Program-made: the position numbers and the translations under genes | NCBI GenBank assembly: GCA_002310115.1 | Contig: DBYI01000102.1 | Coordinates: 4,859 to 68,858, forward strand | Reading direction: 5' to 3' | Source: Ruminococcus flavefaciens | Lineage (GTDB): Bacteria > Bacillota > Clostridia > Oscillospirales > Ruminococcaceae | Length of the DNA stretch: 64,000 nt | Shown here: in pieces, positions 43,182-51,628 of the stretch | How positions within the stretch are numbered: the first letter of the stretch is position 1 | Layout of the letters: each line of letters starts with the position of its first letter | The notes under the pieces: model-generated | The model's input: the letters and a program-made list of their open reading frames with translations, nothing else | Told to the model about the DNA's origin: nothing | The model's database searches: none

Positions 43182-44462
43182 ATGAACAGTAAATTATACG
43201 ACATATATGGCTTCGACAGTCGGCTTGCCCAGCTAGCCGCTCAAGCAGAGATGAACTGTGCCGAAGCTTTCTATAAAATAAACGAGACCGCAGAATACTG
43301 TGGTGCAAAGGTACTCAAAGCATTCTCCGACAACAAGGTAAGTGAGCCATGTTTTTACGGTTCAACTGGCTATGGCTATGGTGACATGGGCAGAGAAGTG
43401 ATAGATAAGGTCTTCGCACAGGCTCTCGGAGCAGAGGACGCTCTCGTTAGATTCAATTTCGTATCTGGCACTCACGCTCTTTCTGTAGCTCTTTTCGGAG
43501 TTCTCAGGACTGGTGACAAGATAGTCTCCATAACAGGAAAACCTTATGATACTCTTGAAGAAGTTATCGGAATAAGCGGTGAAAAGGGCAGTGGATCACT
43601 AATTGACTACGGAGTGGAATACGGTCAGGTCGACCTCACTTCGGACGGAACACCTAAGCTTGATGAGATAACAAAAGCCGTAAAGGATGCTAAAGTTGCA
43701 TATATACAGCGCTCACGCGGATATTCTCTCCGTGGTGCTTTCACCATAGAAGATATAGAAAAAATGGTAAATGCCGCTAAAAAAGGCAATCCTAACATTA
43801 TTGTCATGGTAGACAACTGCTACGGTGAATTTGTTGAAGACAGAGAGCCAACGGCTGTCGGGGCAGACGTTATTATTGGCTCTCTCATAAAGAATGCTGG
43901 TGGTGGAATTGCACGTACAGGTGGATATATAGCAGGCAGAGCCGATCTTGTTGAGCTCTGCTCATATCGTCTTACCTGCGTAGGAATGGGAAAGGAAGTT
44001 GGCTGCACTCTTGGTATGAACCGTGAGATGCTCATGGGAATATTCTTTGCACCTGATGTTGTCGCAAACGCCATAAAGACCTGCACATTTGCAAGTGAAC
44101 TCTTCACACTTCTAGGATTCGAGTGCTCGCCGCGCAAAAACGAGAAACGTGGTGACATCATCACTGCAGTAAAGCTAGGAAATGAAAAGCTCCTTTGCGC
44201 TTTCTGCCGCGGAATTCAGAAAGGCGCTCCTGTTGACTCGTTTGTAACACCTGAGCCTTGGGATATGCCTGGCTATTCAAGTCAGGTCATAATGGCAGCA
44301 GGAGCTTTCACAAACGGAGCTTCCATTGAACTATCTGCTGATGCTCCACTCCGTGAACCATATGCAGTATGGATGCAAGGTGGAATCACCTACACAAGCG
44401 GTAAGCTTGGCGTAATGCTTGCGGCACAGGAAATGCTTTCTGAAGGACTTATAAACATATAA
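43182..44462 (+). CDS. Methionine gamma-lyase family / aluminium-resistance-type PLP enzyme
   Basis: A 426-residue pyridoxal-phosphate enzyme of the YnbB family, distinct from the classic Cys/Met-metabolism lyases and often labelled aluminium resistance protein. The substrate-binding N-terminus YGYGDMGREVID, the central VMVDNCYGEFVEDREPTAVGADVIIGSLIKNAGGG (PLP-binding Asp; Lys forming the internal aldimine in SLIKN) and the C-terminal TYTSGKLGVMLAAQE are visible. The reaction is inferred to be cleavage of a sulfur amino acid; the true substrate is unsettled for this family. First gene of an operon with a MIF-type tautomerase and a cellulosomal enzyme. Confidence 0.9.
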   Translation: MNSKLYDIYGFDSRLAQLAAQAEMNCAEAFYKINETAEYCGAKVLKAFSDNKVSEPCFYGSTGYGYGDMGREVIDKVFAQALGAEDALVRFNFVSGTHALSVALFGVLRTGDKIVSITGKPYDTLEEVIGISGEKGSGSLIDYGVEYGQVDLTSDGTPKLDEITKAVKDAKVAYIQRSRGYSLRGAFTIEDIEKMVNAAKKGNPNIIVMVDNCYGEFVEDREPTAVGADVIIGSLIKNAGGGIARTGGYIAGRADLVELCSYRLTCVGMGKEVGCTLGMNREMLMGIFFAPDVVANAIKTCTFASELFTLLGFECSPRKNEKRGDIITAVKLGNEKLLCAFCRGIQKGAPVDSFVTPEPWDMPGYSSQVIMAAGAFTNGASIELSADAPLREPYAVWMQGGITYTSGKLGVMLAAQEMLSEGLINI

Positions 44463-44490
44463 AATTACAAACAAACAGGAGGAAAAAATT

Positions 44491-44832
44491 ATGCCATTTA
44501 TTAACGTCAAGACTAATGTTTCTGTTTCAGATGAGCAGAAAACAAGTATCAAATCTGCCATGGGACGTGCTATAACAGCTATCCCCGGGAAGTCAGAGGG
44601 CTGGCTCATGGTAGGCATCGAACCTGAGTACAACCTGTGGTTCAAAGGCGAGGATGCTCCGGCAGCTATGGTTGAGGTATCAATCTTTGGCAGTGCTTCT
44701 TCAAACGCACTGACTACTCTCACAAGCCATATAACAGGTATTCTTACCGATAATATCGGCATCCCGTCAGACAGAGTTTACGTAAAATACACAAGTACGA
44801 ACGAATGGGGCTGGAATGGCTCTAACTTCTGA
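44491..44832 (+). CDS. MIF-family (macrophage migration inhibitory factor-like) tautomerase
   Basis: A 113-residue homologue of MIF/D-dopachrome tautomerase. The catalytic Pro is exposed after removal of Met (MPFINVKTN); Lys32-equivalent GKSEGWLMVGIEP and the C-terminal IPSDRVYVKYTSTNEWGWNGSNF match the fold. Eukaryotic MIF acts as a cytokine and tautomerises phenylpyruvate; the bacterial role is unclear. Neither a signal peptide nor a partner domain is present. A CAGGAGGAAAAA ribosome binding site precedes it, 28 bases after the gamma-lyase. Confidence 0.9.
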   Translation: MPFINVKTNVSVSDEQKTSIKSAMGRAITAIPGKSEGWLMVGIEPEYNLWFKGEDAPAAMVEVSIFGSASSNALTTLTSHITGILTDNIGIPSDRVYVKYTSTNEWGWNGSNF

Positions 44833-44842
44833 GGTGATAACT

Positions 44843-46492
44843 ATGAAAATTACAAAATTCTGCGGACTCCTCTCAGCAGCTGTGTTATGTGTTTCATCTG
44901 CAAACGCAATGAATATCAGCGAAAACGTTCTAACGGTTACAGCAGATGAGTGGTGCTATGCAGGAGAGACCTGCGAACCATTGCACGATACTTCACGTGA
45001 CGTTCAGAACGAGGGCGTGGGCAATCCATTAAACTTCGGCGAGAGAAATACGCCTGCTGACGCTTCTACAGCTGAAATACGTGCTATCAACCATAAAATG
45101 ACCGTTCAGGAAGTAAAATACGCTCTCTACAAGGAAATAGATGAGCACTGGGATCTTATTTCAACACGTCTTGGCCAGACAGATCGTGAAAAAATGTATG
45201 CTCTCTTCCTCGGACTCGGTTCAAGAGAATCCACTCTTGGTGAGGGTAAAATTGGATCCGACCATGAAACAGCATATGAGGACGGCTGGGGAGTTAACTC
45301 CGCCCATGCATATGGCACATTGCAGACTGCAGTTACTGCATTCAAAGACTGCGATCCAAAGTTCATGCCTGAAGACAATGTCCCTGAAATGTTCCAGTAT
45401 TCATTTACTGAATCCAACTTCTATGACTGTATTATTTCAAATCATATGGGAATCAGAAAGATACTCCACTTTGCAGAGATATGTATAGACGAACAGGATA
45501 TGCACGATTATCAGGTAATAAGGAACAGCCTAAAGGGCTTCAATACAGGCTGGTGCACAAAGGCTGAAGATGACGGTGCCTATGCTACCTACGCAGATGA
45601 GATATGTGCAATGGCGCAGTTCTACTACTATGAAGGACATCTCTATGATAACGTATTCACATGGACCTCAGCTAACGGAGATAAAATCAATAAATATCGT
45701 ACTGCTGACCGCTGGGATTGGTGGGGCGACGGTGTACCTAGCATGGATCCCATAGAGGACAAGCCAACCACTACAACTACTTCAACAACAACATCTACTA
45801 CAACTACTTCAACAACCACGACAACAACTACATCATCATCAACATCATTAGCGACTACCACTACTAAAAAAGCTACTACAAATTTAAATACTGGTACCGT
45901 ATTTATTGCAGATTTTAATGAAGTTATTTCTTATCCGACAAAGACAGTTTATAATGTCGGTGAAAAACTTGATATTACTGGGCTCAATATTGATTCAAGT
46001 CGCGGAACATATGAAATTGATAAATCTAATATTGAAAAATATACTATTAACGAATTTGTTATCGCTGACAAAAGCGGAAGCCAAGTACGCAGCAATAATT
46101 TCAATACACTTCCCGCAGGCGTGTATACGGTAAGTTATGACGACTATATATATGTCAATCGTGATGGTAGCGTCAATATAAACATTCGTGATGTTAAATT
46201 CTCTTATGAAGTAACAATTAAAGGTAAATCTATTGTAGGCGAGCTATTTTACGGTGATGCAAACTGCGATGGTAATGTTGATATGTCTGATGCCGTACTA
46301 ATCATGCAGGCTTTGGCAAATCCAAATAAGTATGGTGTAAACGGCTCCGATGAAAATCATATCACCACTAAAGGACTTGATAATGCCGATGTAGACGCTT
46401 CAAGCAAAGGTCTAACCACAAATGACGCTCTGCGTATACAGGAATATCTGTTGCATAAGATAGCAAGTCTTGAGCCAATCATTGACGGCTGA
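44843..46492 (+). CDS. Secreted dockerin protein with lysozyme-like (GH124/GH23-type) catalytic module
   Basis: A 549-residue exported protein. After a signal peptide (about 1-24) lies an alpha-helical module (about 75-285) with the signature order of lysozyme-fold enzymes: LGSRESTLGEG (candidate catalytic Glu129), AYGTLQ (156-161, like the G-L-M-Q of lytic transglycosylases) and GFNTGW near residue 238. The dockerin-bearing endoglucanases of GH124 have this fold, so a cellulase is favoured over a wall lytic enzyme, but that is inference. A Thr/Ser linker (about 300-345), a beta-rich Ig-like module (about 350-460) and a C-terminal dockerin (GDANCDGNVDMSDAVLIMQ, about 470-545) follow. The start at 44843 has GAGGTGAT 5 bases ahead, inside the end of the MIF gene. 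Confidence 0.82.
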   Translation: MKITKFCGLLSAAVLCVSSANAMNISENVLTVTADEWCYAGETCEPLHDTSRDVQNEGVGNPLNFGERNTPADASTAEIRAINHKMTVQEVKYALYKEIDEHWDLISTRLGQTDREKMYALFLGLGSRESTLGEGKIGSDHETAYEDGWGVNSAHAYGTLQTAVTAFKDCDPKFMPEDNVPEMFQYSFTESNFYDCIISNHMGIRKILHFAEICIDEQDMHDYQVIRNSLKGFNTGWCTKAEDDGAYATYADEICAMAQFYYYEGHLYDNVFTWTSANGDKINKYRTADRWDWWGDGVPSMDPIEDKPTTTTTSTTTSTTTTSTTTTTTTSSSTSLATTTTKKATTNLNTGTVFIADFNEVISYPTKTVYNVGEKLDITGLNIDSSRGTYEIDKSNIEKYTINEFVIADKSGSQVRSNNFNTLPAGVYTVSYDDYIYVNRDGSVNINIRDVKFSYEVTIKGKSIVGELFYGDANCDGNVDMSDAVLIMQALANPNKYGVNGSDENHITTKGLDNADVDASSKGLTTNDALRIQEYLLHKIASLEPIIDG

Positions 46493-46512
46493 AAAACATA
46501 AAACAAGAACAA

Positions 46513-46556
46513 TCCCGAAAACAGTCACAAAAAGAACTGTTTTCGGGATTGTTTTA
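46513..46556. terminator. Bidirectional terminator
   Basis: A 13-bp stem TCCCGAAAACAGT/ACTGTTTTCGGGA is followed by TTGTTTT on the plus strand and by TTGTTCTTGTTTT on the minus strand. It ends both the gamma-lyase operon and the convergent methyltransferase gene. Confidence 0.82.
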
Positions 46557-46575
46557 TAATAAAATAATTGTATTG

Positions 46576-47208
46576 TTATATTATCTGTTTTTGGCAAAAA
46601 TCCATTCTTAATAGAGCTTTACCATTTGGGAGAGCTGCCAAGCTTTGAAAGATGACCGAATAGCCTGCTTTCTCCATAACGGCTGTCAATTCTTTCTGAT
46701 CTATCTGATGATGTACCTCATCTAGCCTGTCAAATGCATGAAGATAAGGAGAATCCGAAACCCAGCTTTTTTCGTCAGTATTTATCTGTATCACACTGGA
46801 AACATACTCAGCTCCGACCTGCATCACAGCTTTCACAAAAGCCGAATACCCTATATATTCAATAAGCAGATTGGCTATCAGAAGCTGGGCATTGGGCAGT
46901 TTATCCGTCTCCTTTGTAAGGTCAAGGCGAAGGTACCTAAATATATGTGATATACTCTCATATCGTTCAGATACCGCACGGAGATACTCTTCATTTATGT
47001 CAACGCCATAAACTCTTTTGTATTTCCTGATATCAATGTGTTTGAGCCCATTTCCGCCTGCAACTCCAAGTATCATTGCCGTTTCAACATGATAAGCATC
47101 AAACTGGTCTTTCATGATAAGATCAAGAGCCTGAAGCTGCTTCACGCTGTCAAGACTCATGTGACTTTCATAATCATCAAGACTAATCTCTTCCCATGGA
47201 TTGCTCAT
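46576..47208 (-). CDS. Class I SAM-dependent methyltransferase
   Basis: A 210-residue protein with the SAM-binding motif MILGVAGGNGLKHID (about 41-55), the acidic post-II residue in YGVDINEEYL, and motif II/III around NAQLLIANLLIEYIG. The core is short, so the substrate is probably small, but cannot be named. It begins 3 bases after the TSCPD gene's stop on the same strand and is read from the same promoter. Confidence 0.85.
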   Translation of the reverse strand: MSNPWEEISLDDYESHMSLDSVKQLQALDLIMKDQFDAYHVETAMILGVAGGNGLKHIDIRKYKRVYGVDINEEYLRAVSERYESISHIFRYLRLDLTKETDKLPNAQLLIANLLIEYIGYSAFVKAVMQVGAEYVSSVIQINTDEKSWVSDSPYLHAFDRLDEVHHQIDQKELTAVMEKAGYSVIFQSLAALPNGKALLRMDFCQKQII

Positions 47209-47211
47209 GAT

Positions 47212-47472
47212 TCAGGCATTCTTCTGCTCGTCATAAGCCTTGCGTACAGCCAAACAAAGCTGATCGGCACAGGAAGTTGGACGTACTCCGCATGTGTTAC
47301 CCTTAAGTTTTGCCTCTATCTGCTCAACAGTCCAGCCGTCCAGTACCTTTGAAATAGCTTTGAGATTACCGTTGCAACCGCCTACAAAAGAGATATTAGT
47401 TATAACGTCACCATTGATATCAAAGCTTATCTCCTGCGAACAGACCATTTTTGTCTTATATGTATACTTCAT
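47212..47472 (-). CDS. TSCPD domain-containing protein (TIGR03905 type)
   Basis: An 86-residue single TSCPD domain: ISFVGGCNGNLKAISKVLDGW and NTCGVRPTSCADQLC, with the Thr-Ser-Cys-x-Asp motif. The domain is found at the C-terminus of some ribonucleotide reductases and as small free proteins in Firmicutes. The cysteines suggest metal binding; no enzymatic role is established. An AAAGGAAAG ribosome binding site precedes it. First gene of a two-gene unit with the methyltransferase. Confidence 0.9.
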   Translation of the reverse strand: MKYTYKTKMVCSQEISFDINGDVITNISFVGGCNGNLKAISKVLDGWTVEQIEAKLKGNTCGVRPTSCADQLCLAVRKAYDEQKNA

Positions 47473-47514
47473 TTTTTTCTTTCCTTTCTGCTTTGGGTTT
47501 ATCCTTATAATAAG

Positions 47515-47543
47515 ATTTTATACTATCTGACCACTCTTGTCAA
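47515..47543 (-). promoter_or_regulatory. Sigma-A promoter of the TSCPD-methyltransferase pair
   Basis: On the minus strand TTGACA (47543-47538) and TAAAAT (47520-47515), spacer 17 bases, about 45 bases before the start. Confidence 0.78.
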
Positions 47544-47615
47544 TGAAAGTTTTCTGAAATCTGAGTGAAAAGGCGCTAATGTGACAAAACTGTTATTTTT
47601 TCCTTCAAATAATAG

Positions 47616-47644
47616 TTTACAAATAGCGAAAAATATGATATCAT
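47616..47644 (+). promoter_or_regulatory. Promoter of the GH25 lysozyme gene
   Basis: TTTACA at 47616-47621 and TATCAT at 47639-47644 are separated by 17 bases, about 38 bases before the start codon. Confidence 0.62.
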
Positions 47645-47681
47645 ATATTTACAGACAAAAAAAGAAAAACTGGAGGAAACA

Positions 47682-48629
47682 ATGGCAGACAACAAAAAAA
47701 GAATAAAGTTCAAGAGTATTGCTATCCTTGAAGCTGTTATTATCCTTCTTCTTTTCATAGTCCTGATATGGGCTACTCTTATCCGCGGAAGAGCCGAAGC
47801 GGTACCGGCAAATGCAAACTCCGACAAACCGCAAGTCCGCAAAAGAGCCGTTATCGAAAAAGAAGAAGCCTTTTATCAGCTTGACGGGAAAAAAATACTC
47901 ATGAATGATAGTACATACGGTGAGATTTTTGTCCCTGTTTACGAGGACGTTCCTGCAAGCACTATCAACACAGATAATATCACCATGAGAAACGGCTATG
48001 CCTTCTATTCAGAAAATGGAGAGAACGTTTCAACATTAGGCGTTGACATTTCAGAATTTCAGGGTGATATCGACTGGACGCAGGTGAAGCAGGCAGGTAT
48101 TGATTTCGCGTTCATACGCATTGGATACCGAACTTACGGTGATGGTATTGTTACATACGATAGCGCTTTCCAGCGCAATATCGAGGGAGCTCAGGCGGCA
48201 GGAATAAAAGTAGGAGCTTACTTCTACTCACAGGCTATCACTGTTGAAGAGGCAGTTGATGAAGCAGACCATGTTATTGACGCTCTTGCGCCATATGATA
48301 TAACCTATCCCGTTGTTTATGACTGGGAGATAGTACATGATGCCGCACGTACTGACAGCGTAAGCGTTGAAACCCTTGCAGACTGCTGTGTAGCTTTCTG
48401 CGAAAGAATAAAGGATTCTGGATATACTCCTATGATATACCAGAATAGAGAAACCGCTATGCATAAACTTGATCTTCCGCGCATTAAGGATTACGATTTC
48501 TGGCTTGCAGAATACGACGAAAAGCCTATATACTACTACGATTTCAAGATATGGCAGTATTCAAACACAGGCAGAATTCCAGGTATCGAAGGCAACGTCG
48601 ACCTCAATATCTGCTTCAAACCATATTAA
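47682..48629 (+). CDS. Membrane-anchored GH25 lysozyme
   Basis: A 315-residue muramidase. One N-terminal membrane helix (about 12-34) after a basic cytoplasmic stub anchors it outside the cell. A linker of about 75 residues is followed by the GH25 catalytic domain (about 112-312) with VDISEFQGDIDW containing the conserved Asp near residue 113, FAFIRIGYRTYGDG, and YPVVYDWEI, which carries the acidic catalytic pair near residues 210-212. It probably remodels the cell's own peptidoglycan. A CTGGAGG ribosome binding site precedes the ATG. Monocistronic. Confidence 0.94.
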   Translation: MADNKKRIKFKSIAILEAVIILLLFIVLIWATLIRGRAEAVPANANSDKPQVRKRAVIEKEEAFYQLDGKKILMNDSTYGEIFVPVYEDVPASTINTDNITMRNGYAFYSENGENVSTLGVDISEFQGDIDWTQVKQAGIDFAFIRIGYRTYGDGIVTYDSAFQRNIEGAQAAGIKVGAYFYSQAITVEEAVDEADHVIDALAPYDITYPVVYDWEIVHDAARTDSVSVETLADCCVAFCERIKDSGYTPMIYQNRETAMHKLDLPRIKDYDFWLAEYDEKPIYYYDFKIWQYSNTGRIPGIEGNVDLNICFKPY

Positions 48630-48646
48630 TTATGTAAATGTAATAA

Positions 48647-48693
48647 AAGCCCTCAGACTTCGAGCGTTAGCTCATGTAAAGACTGAGGGCTAA
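48647..48693 (-). terminator. Hairpin after the GH25 gene
   Basis: A 9-bp stem AGCCCTCAG/CTGAGGGCT encloses a second hairpin GAGC-GTTA-GCTC. On the minus strand it is followed by TTTTATT; on the plus strand by AAACTG without a T-run. It lies 18 bases after the lysozyme stop and may stall plus-strand transcription only weakly. Confidence 0.5.
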
Positions 48694-48708
48694 ACTGAAG
48701 GTGAAAAT

Positions 48709-49496
48709 ATGGACAGCGTCAATATAAGTGGCGCAACTATCCTAGGCTATGGAATAACAGGGATAGTTTCTATTCTTATGCCCTTTATCCTTGCCATTAT
48801 TTGGAAGCGGATTACTGATGAGAAATACTTTGCAGCATTTGTGGGAGCTTTGGCTTTTTCTGTGCCGCGACTGTAAGAATTCTGCTTCGCGCCATGCTTC
48901 TGGGAAATTCAGGTCCCCTTCGAGAAAGTCCATTTGCATTTTATGCGACAAATGCACTGATATCCGGAGTTCTTGAAGAAACGGCACGTCTATTGTGCTT
49001 CAAATATTCCCTAAAAAATAAATCCTCCAGAAGCGTTTCGGTCATGCACGGCATAGGCCACGACGGCTTTGAAAGTATAACGGCTATAGGAATAGTGTCT
49101 TTTCAGTATGTTTCCTACCTTTCTACTGCCAAAAGTATAGGTATTGAAGCTTTTATGAAAGGAATTTCCGAAACAGAAGCTCAGAATGTTGCAGATGGTA
49201 TCTCTTCACTTGCTGATCAAAATTTTTTCAGCAGTCTTTTCGTAACTCTCGGTTCGGTTTCGTGAGCTGCTCTCCATATCGCCCTGTCTGTCATAGTATT
49301 CTCAGCTTTGCAGCAATTTGAATGGAAAAAGTTGTTCCTGCTCGCGGTAGGACTTCATACTTTTGCCGACATATTGCCGTATTTCGAGCATATCGGACGC
49401 ATTACAATGGAGGGAGTGACAATCCTCAATATCATATTTACAACTGCTGTAAGCTGGTTTGCATACAAAAAGTATCAGGAATTACCATATATATAA
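48709..49496 (+). pseudogene. Broken YhfC-type (CPBP-like) intramembrane protease
   Basis: The three reading-frame pieces together make one YhfC-family integral membrane protein. The start MDSVNISGATILGYGITG to VGALAF is in one frame (48709-48870). It then shifts to the next frame at a T5 run near 48857-48861, continuing FCAATVRILLRAMLL and SGVLEETARLLCFK plus MHGIGHDGFESI (the EE and GHxxxE protease motifs). An in-frame TGA at 49263-49265 interrupts before AALHIALSVIVF, after which the end (to 49496) stays in frame. Adding one T and changing one TGA would restore a protein of about 262 residues. An AAGGTGAAAAT ribosome binding site is intact. Two lesions argue for decay rather than one sequencing error. 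Confidence 0.8.
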
Positions 49497-49498
49497 CC

Positions 49499-49526
49499 AA
49501 AAAGGCGGTCTCAATACCGCCTTTAC
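49499..49526 (-). terminator. Terminator of the 256-residue gene
   Basis: On the minus strand AAAGGCGGT/ACCGCCTTT is followed by TTGGTT. It overlaps the end of the gene and also faces the YhfC remnant. Confidence 0.7.
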
Positions 49527-50293
49527 TGTTCTCCGAACCATTTTATGCCGCATTCCGTATATCTTTTGATAATGCCTCGTCTTAGCTTCCATGTATTCTC
49601 ATGCACTTTTTTGTAAACATAATCGGTACGTGTAAAAGTCTCAACTTTGTTATCTGTATAGTTAAAGGCATAATCGCTTACATCTGGCGGATTCATGTAT
49701 TTGGGCTGAAAATAGAAATCTGGATTGAAAACTTCGTCGTCATACATCACTACTGATATTTCAGGGTTAAAATCACAGATACTTTCAGCTTTTACAATAT
49801 GGTCACCATCATATGTATAAACCGCTGCTTTTATCATTTTCAAGCCATTTTTATCTATTCTAATCGTACTGAACTCCGCTGGTCTCCCCTTTTCATCAAA
49901 AAGAGTCAAGGTAAGCTCAAGAAGTATATGCTTAGGACTATTGAAAAGCACCTCTATTCGCCTTTTATGTATGGAGAAATACAGTTTTTCCATATATATA
50001 TCATCATTTTTCCCATAATATACTGAGTAAACAGGGGCTTCATCATTCATATAATGAAAGGTAACGTATTCCTTTTTTCTAGGCGCTTTCATAAGCTTTC
50101 TTGGCTCAACGGTATTATCGAACATATCTGTGATATAATCGCAGCTGAAAGGTTCTATATATCCCTTACTCCATATTTTAAGATTAGCGCTGTCAATATC
50201 GATACGTTCTCTAATCCTGTAGTAATCTGCATACTCTTCAGTTAATGTGTTCATAATATCCGCTGTTTCTTTTAACTTTTCTTCAGAAAACAT
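49523..50293 (-). CDS. Hypothetical cytosolic protein, 256 residues
   Basis: I recognise no family. The product lacks a signal peptide and membrane helices and is rich in Tyr, Asp and Lys. The first 60 residues look helical; the rest is beta-rich with several aromatic strands (EYVTFHYMNDEAPVYSVYYG, RPAEFSTIRID, YFQPKYMNPPDVSDYAFNY). The gene starts with no strong ribosome binding site visible (GGGGGAG about 5 bases upstream serves). It lies between ireB and the broken protease, with hairpins on both sides, so it may be read alone or with ireB. Confidence 0.72.
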   Translation of the reverse strand: MFSEEKLKETADIMNTLTEEYADYYRIRERIDIDSANLKIWSKGYIEPFSCDYITDMFDNTVEPRKLMKAPRKKEYVTFHYMNDEAPVYSVYYGKNDDIYMEKLYFSIHKRRIEVLFNSPKHILLELTLTLFDEKGRPAEFSTIRIDKNGLKMIKAAVYTYDGDHIVKAESICDFNPEISVVMYDDEVFNPDFYFQPKYMNPPDVSDYAFNYTDNKVETFTRTDYVYKKVHENTWKLRRGIIKRYTECGIKWFGEQ

Positions 50294-50319
50294 ACACTCT
50301 CCCCCAAAAACAATTTCAG

Positions 50320-50338
50320 GCGGTCAATGACCGCCTGC
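50320..50338 (-). terminator. Hairpin between ireB and the 256-residue gene
   Basis: AGGCGGTCA/TGACCGCCT forms a near-perfect palindrome 3 bases after the ireB stop; the T-run is several bases away (AAATTGTTTTT), so the terminator is doubtful. Confidence 0.45.
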
Positions 50339-50341
50339 TCA

Positions 50342-50587
50342 TTATGCATTAAGATAAGATCTCACAAGTACTTGTAAAAGCTCGTCACGATCGATATGAC
50401 GGATTAGGCTTCTTGCATTATTGTATGTCGTGATGTATGTAGGATCTTCAGAAAGTATATATCCTACTATCTGATTAACAGGATTATAACCCTTCTGCGT
50501 AAGTGCATCATAAATGATAGTTAGATTTTTCTTGAGTTCTGCTTCCCTGTCCTCATTAACAGAAAAAGTCATGGTTTTATCAAACAT
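50342..50587 (-). CDS. ireB: IreB-family regulatory phosphoprotein (UPF0297/YrzL)
   Basis: An 81-residue protein nearly identical in make-up to IreB, the target of the PASTA kinase IreK, which tunes cephalosporin tolerance in Enterococcus. The conserved body MTFSVNEDREAELKKNL, LTQKGYNPVNQIVGYILSEDPTYITTYNNARSLIRHIDRDELL and the Thr in the MTF segment that is phosphorylated are present. In most Firmicutes it is next to ruvX and an alanyl-tRNA synthetase; here these are absent. An AGGCTGATA stretch is the only ribosome binding site candidate. Confidence 0.93.
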   Translation of the reverse strand: MFDKTMTFSVNEDREAELKKNLTIIYDALTQKGYNPVNQIVGYILSEDPTYITTYNNARSLIRHIDRDELLQVLVRSYLNA

Positions 50588-50660
50588 AGTATCAGCCTCC
50601 CGCTGTTGTGGAATACTTCTGATGGAACGCTAACGGATCAAACAAGAAGCTTGTATTAAT

Positions 50661-50689
50661 ATTATAACCTAAATACTACATCAATGCAA
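50661..50689 (-). promoter_or_regulatory. Promoter of ireB
   Basis: On the minus strand TTGCAT (50689-50684) and TATAAT (50666-50661), spacer 17 bases, about 75 bases before the start. Confidence 0.66.
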
Positions 50690-50824
50690 GTATAATCTCG
50701 TATTTTTCATGATTTGAACGAATTTAATTGTTGATTTTATGAATATTGCACAGCCTTAGCTTCAAAAAAATGTCATTTAACGCCTAAATTCCACAAGACC
50801 TAGATCAATGTTGTATGTTTCTCA

Positions 50825-51355
50825 CTAGTGCTTTATCTCGCAGACGGATATCACAAATTTACCATTGCAAACTAAATACTGCCTAAAGCGACACCCTTGC
50901 AGCTCAGTGACTATATCTCCGTTCCTAAAGCTGAATTCTGCAGTATTAAGCGGATAAGAAATGCCGGTACCAAGCGCCTTAACATACGCTTCTTTCAGAG
51001 TCCAGAGCCTGAAAAAAAGCTCATTTTTCTTATTCTCTATAGCATTTTCAACTATTTCACGCTCTTTTTCAGAAAAAGCTCTTTTCATCACATTTGGACG
51101 ATACTCCCTCACCCTTTCACAGTCGATTCCGCACTCAAAGTCCGAAACTATACAAGCAGCTATTCCGTCAGCATGGGATATGTTATAATGTATATCAGGA
51201 CACAAAGCAAGAAAAGGTTTTCCCATTTTCCCTTTTATTATTTTGGTTTTCTCGTTATAGTCTATACCGTATGAGCGAAGGCACTCACGAAGAAGCCTGT
51301 GCGCGTGGGCATGGAGCTCACGCTTTTCCATATCTTTTATAGAGATCATAAGCAT
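50825..51355 (-). CDS. 4'-phosphopantetheinyl transferase, Sfp type
   Basis: It transfers the phosphopantetheine arm from CoA to acyl or peptidyl carrier proteins. Motifs CGIDCERV near residue 96 (Mg-binding Asp) and FFRLWTLKEAYVKALGTG near residue 131 (Glu and Lys of the family) are intact. There is no carrier-protein synthase in the window, so its targets (fatty-acid or secondary-metabolite carriers) are unknown. Several start codons are clustered at 51364-51349; 51355 is 5-6 bases from TTAGGTGA and is preferred, giving 176 residues. Confidence 0.9.
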   Translation of the reverse strand: MLMISIKDMEKRELHAHAHRLLRECLRSYGIDYNEKTKIIKGKMGKPFLALCPDIHYNISHADGIAACIVSDFECGIDCERVREYRPNVMKRAFSEKEREIVENAIENKKNELFFRLWTLKEAYVKALGTGISYPLNTAEFSFRNGDIVTELQGCRFRQYLVCNGKFVISVCEIKH

Positions 51356-51512
51356 ATTCATCACCTAATCGCATTATACCATATTATCAGGTTAATAGCA
51401 ATATCAGCAAAGGGAAAGCCGATAATCTTATAATTCTCTTATAATTTCAGTCACTAAACCAAGTTTGTGAATTATGCGCTTATACAACATTAATTATACT
51501 TAATAAGTGGAA

Positions 51513-51547
51513 GTGACAAATGTCACTCTCAAAGTGACATTTGTCAC
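51513..51547. promoter_or_regulatory. Double palindromic operator GTGACAAATGTCAC
   Basis: Box 1 (51513-51526) GTGACAAATGTCAC is itself a 14-base near-palindrome, and box 2 (51534-51547) GTGACATTTGTCAC is its exact reverse complement; 7 bases separate them, so centres are two helical turns apart (21 bases). This is a strong signature of two dimer-binding sites for a repressor. TATAAT at 51553-51558 could be a -10 box directly after it on the plus strand, though no matching -35 is visible. No gene for the regulator lies in the window. Confidence 0.72.
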
Positions 51548-51628
51548 CTTGCTATAATTCGTTGAAAATGATATTATCATATCATGATATAGTTTAATAA
51601 ACAAGCTCATCCTGGCATGATATTGGGA

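Noticed and set aside
48709..49496. Programmed frameshift or UGA-recoding in the YhfC-type gene
   Set aside because: No slippery heptamer with stem, and TGA is used as a normal stop elsewhere in the window; two lesions fit decay better.
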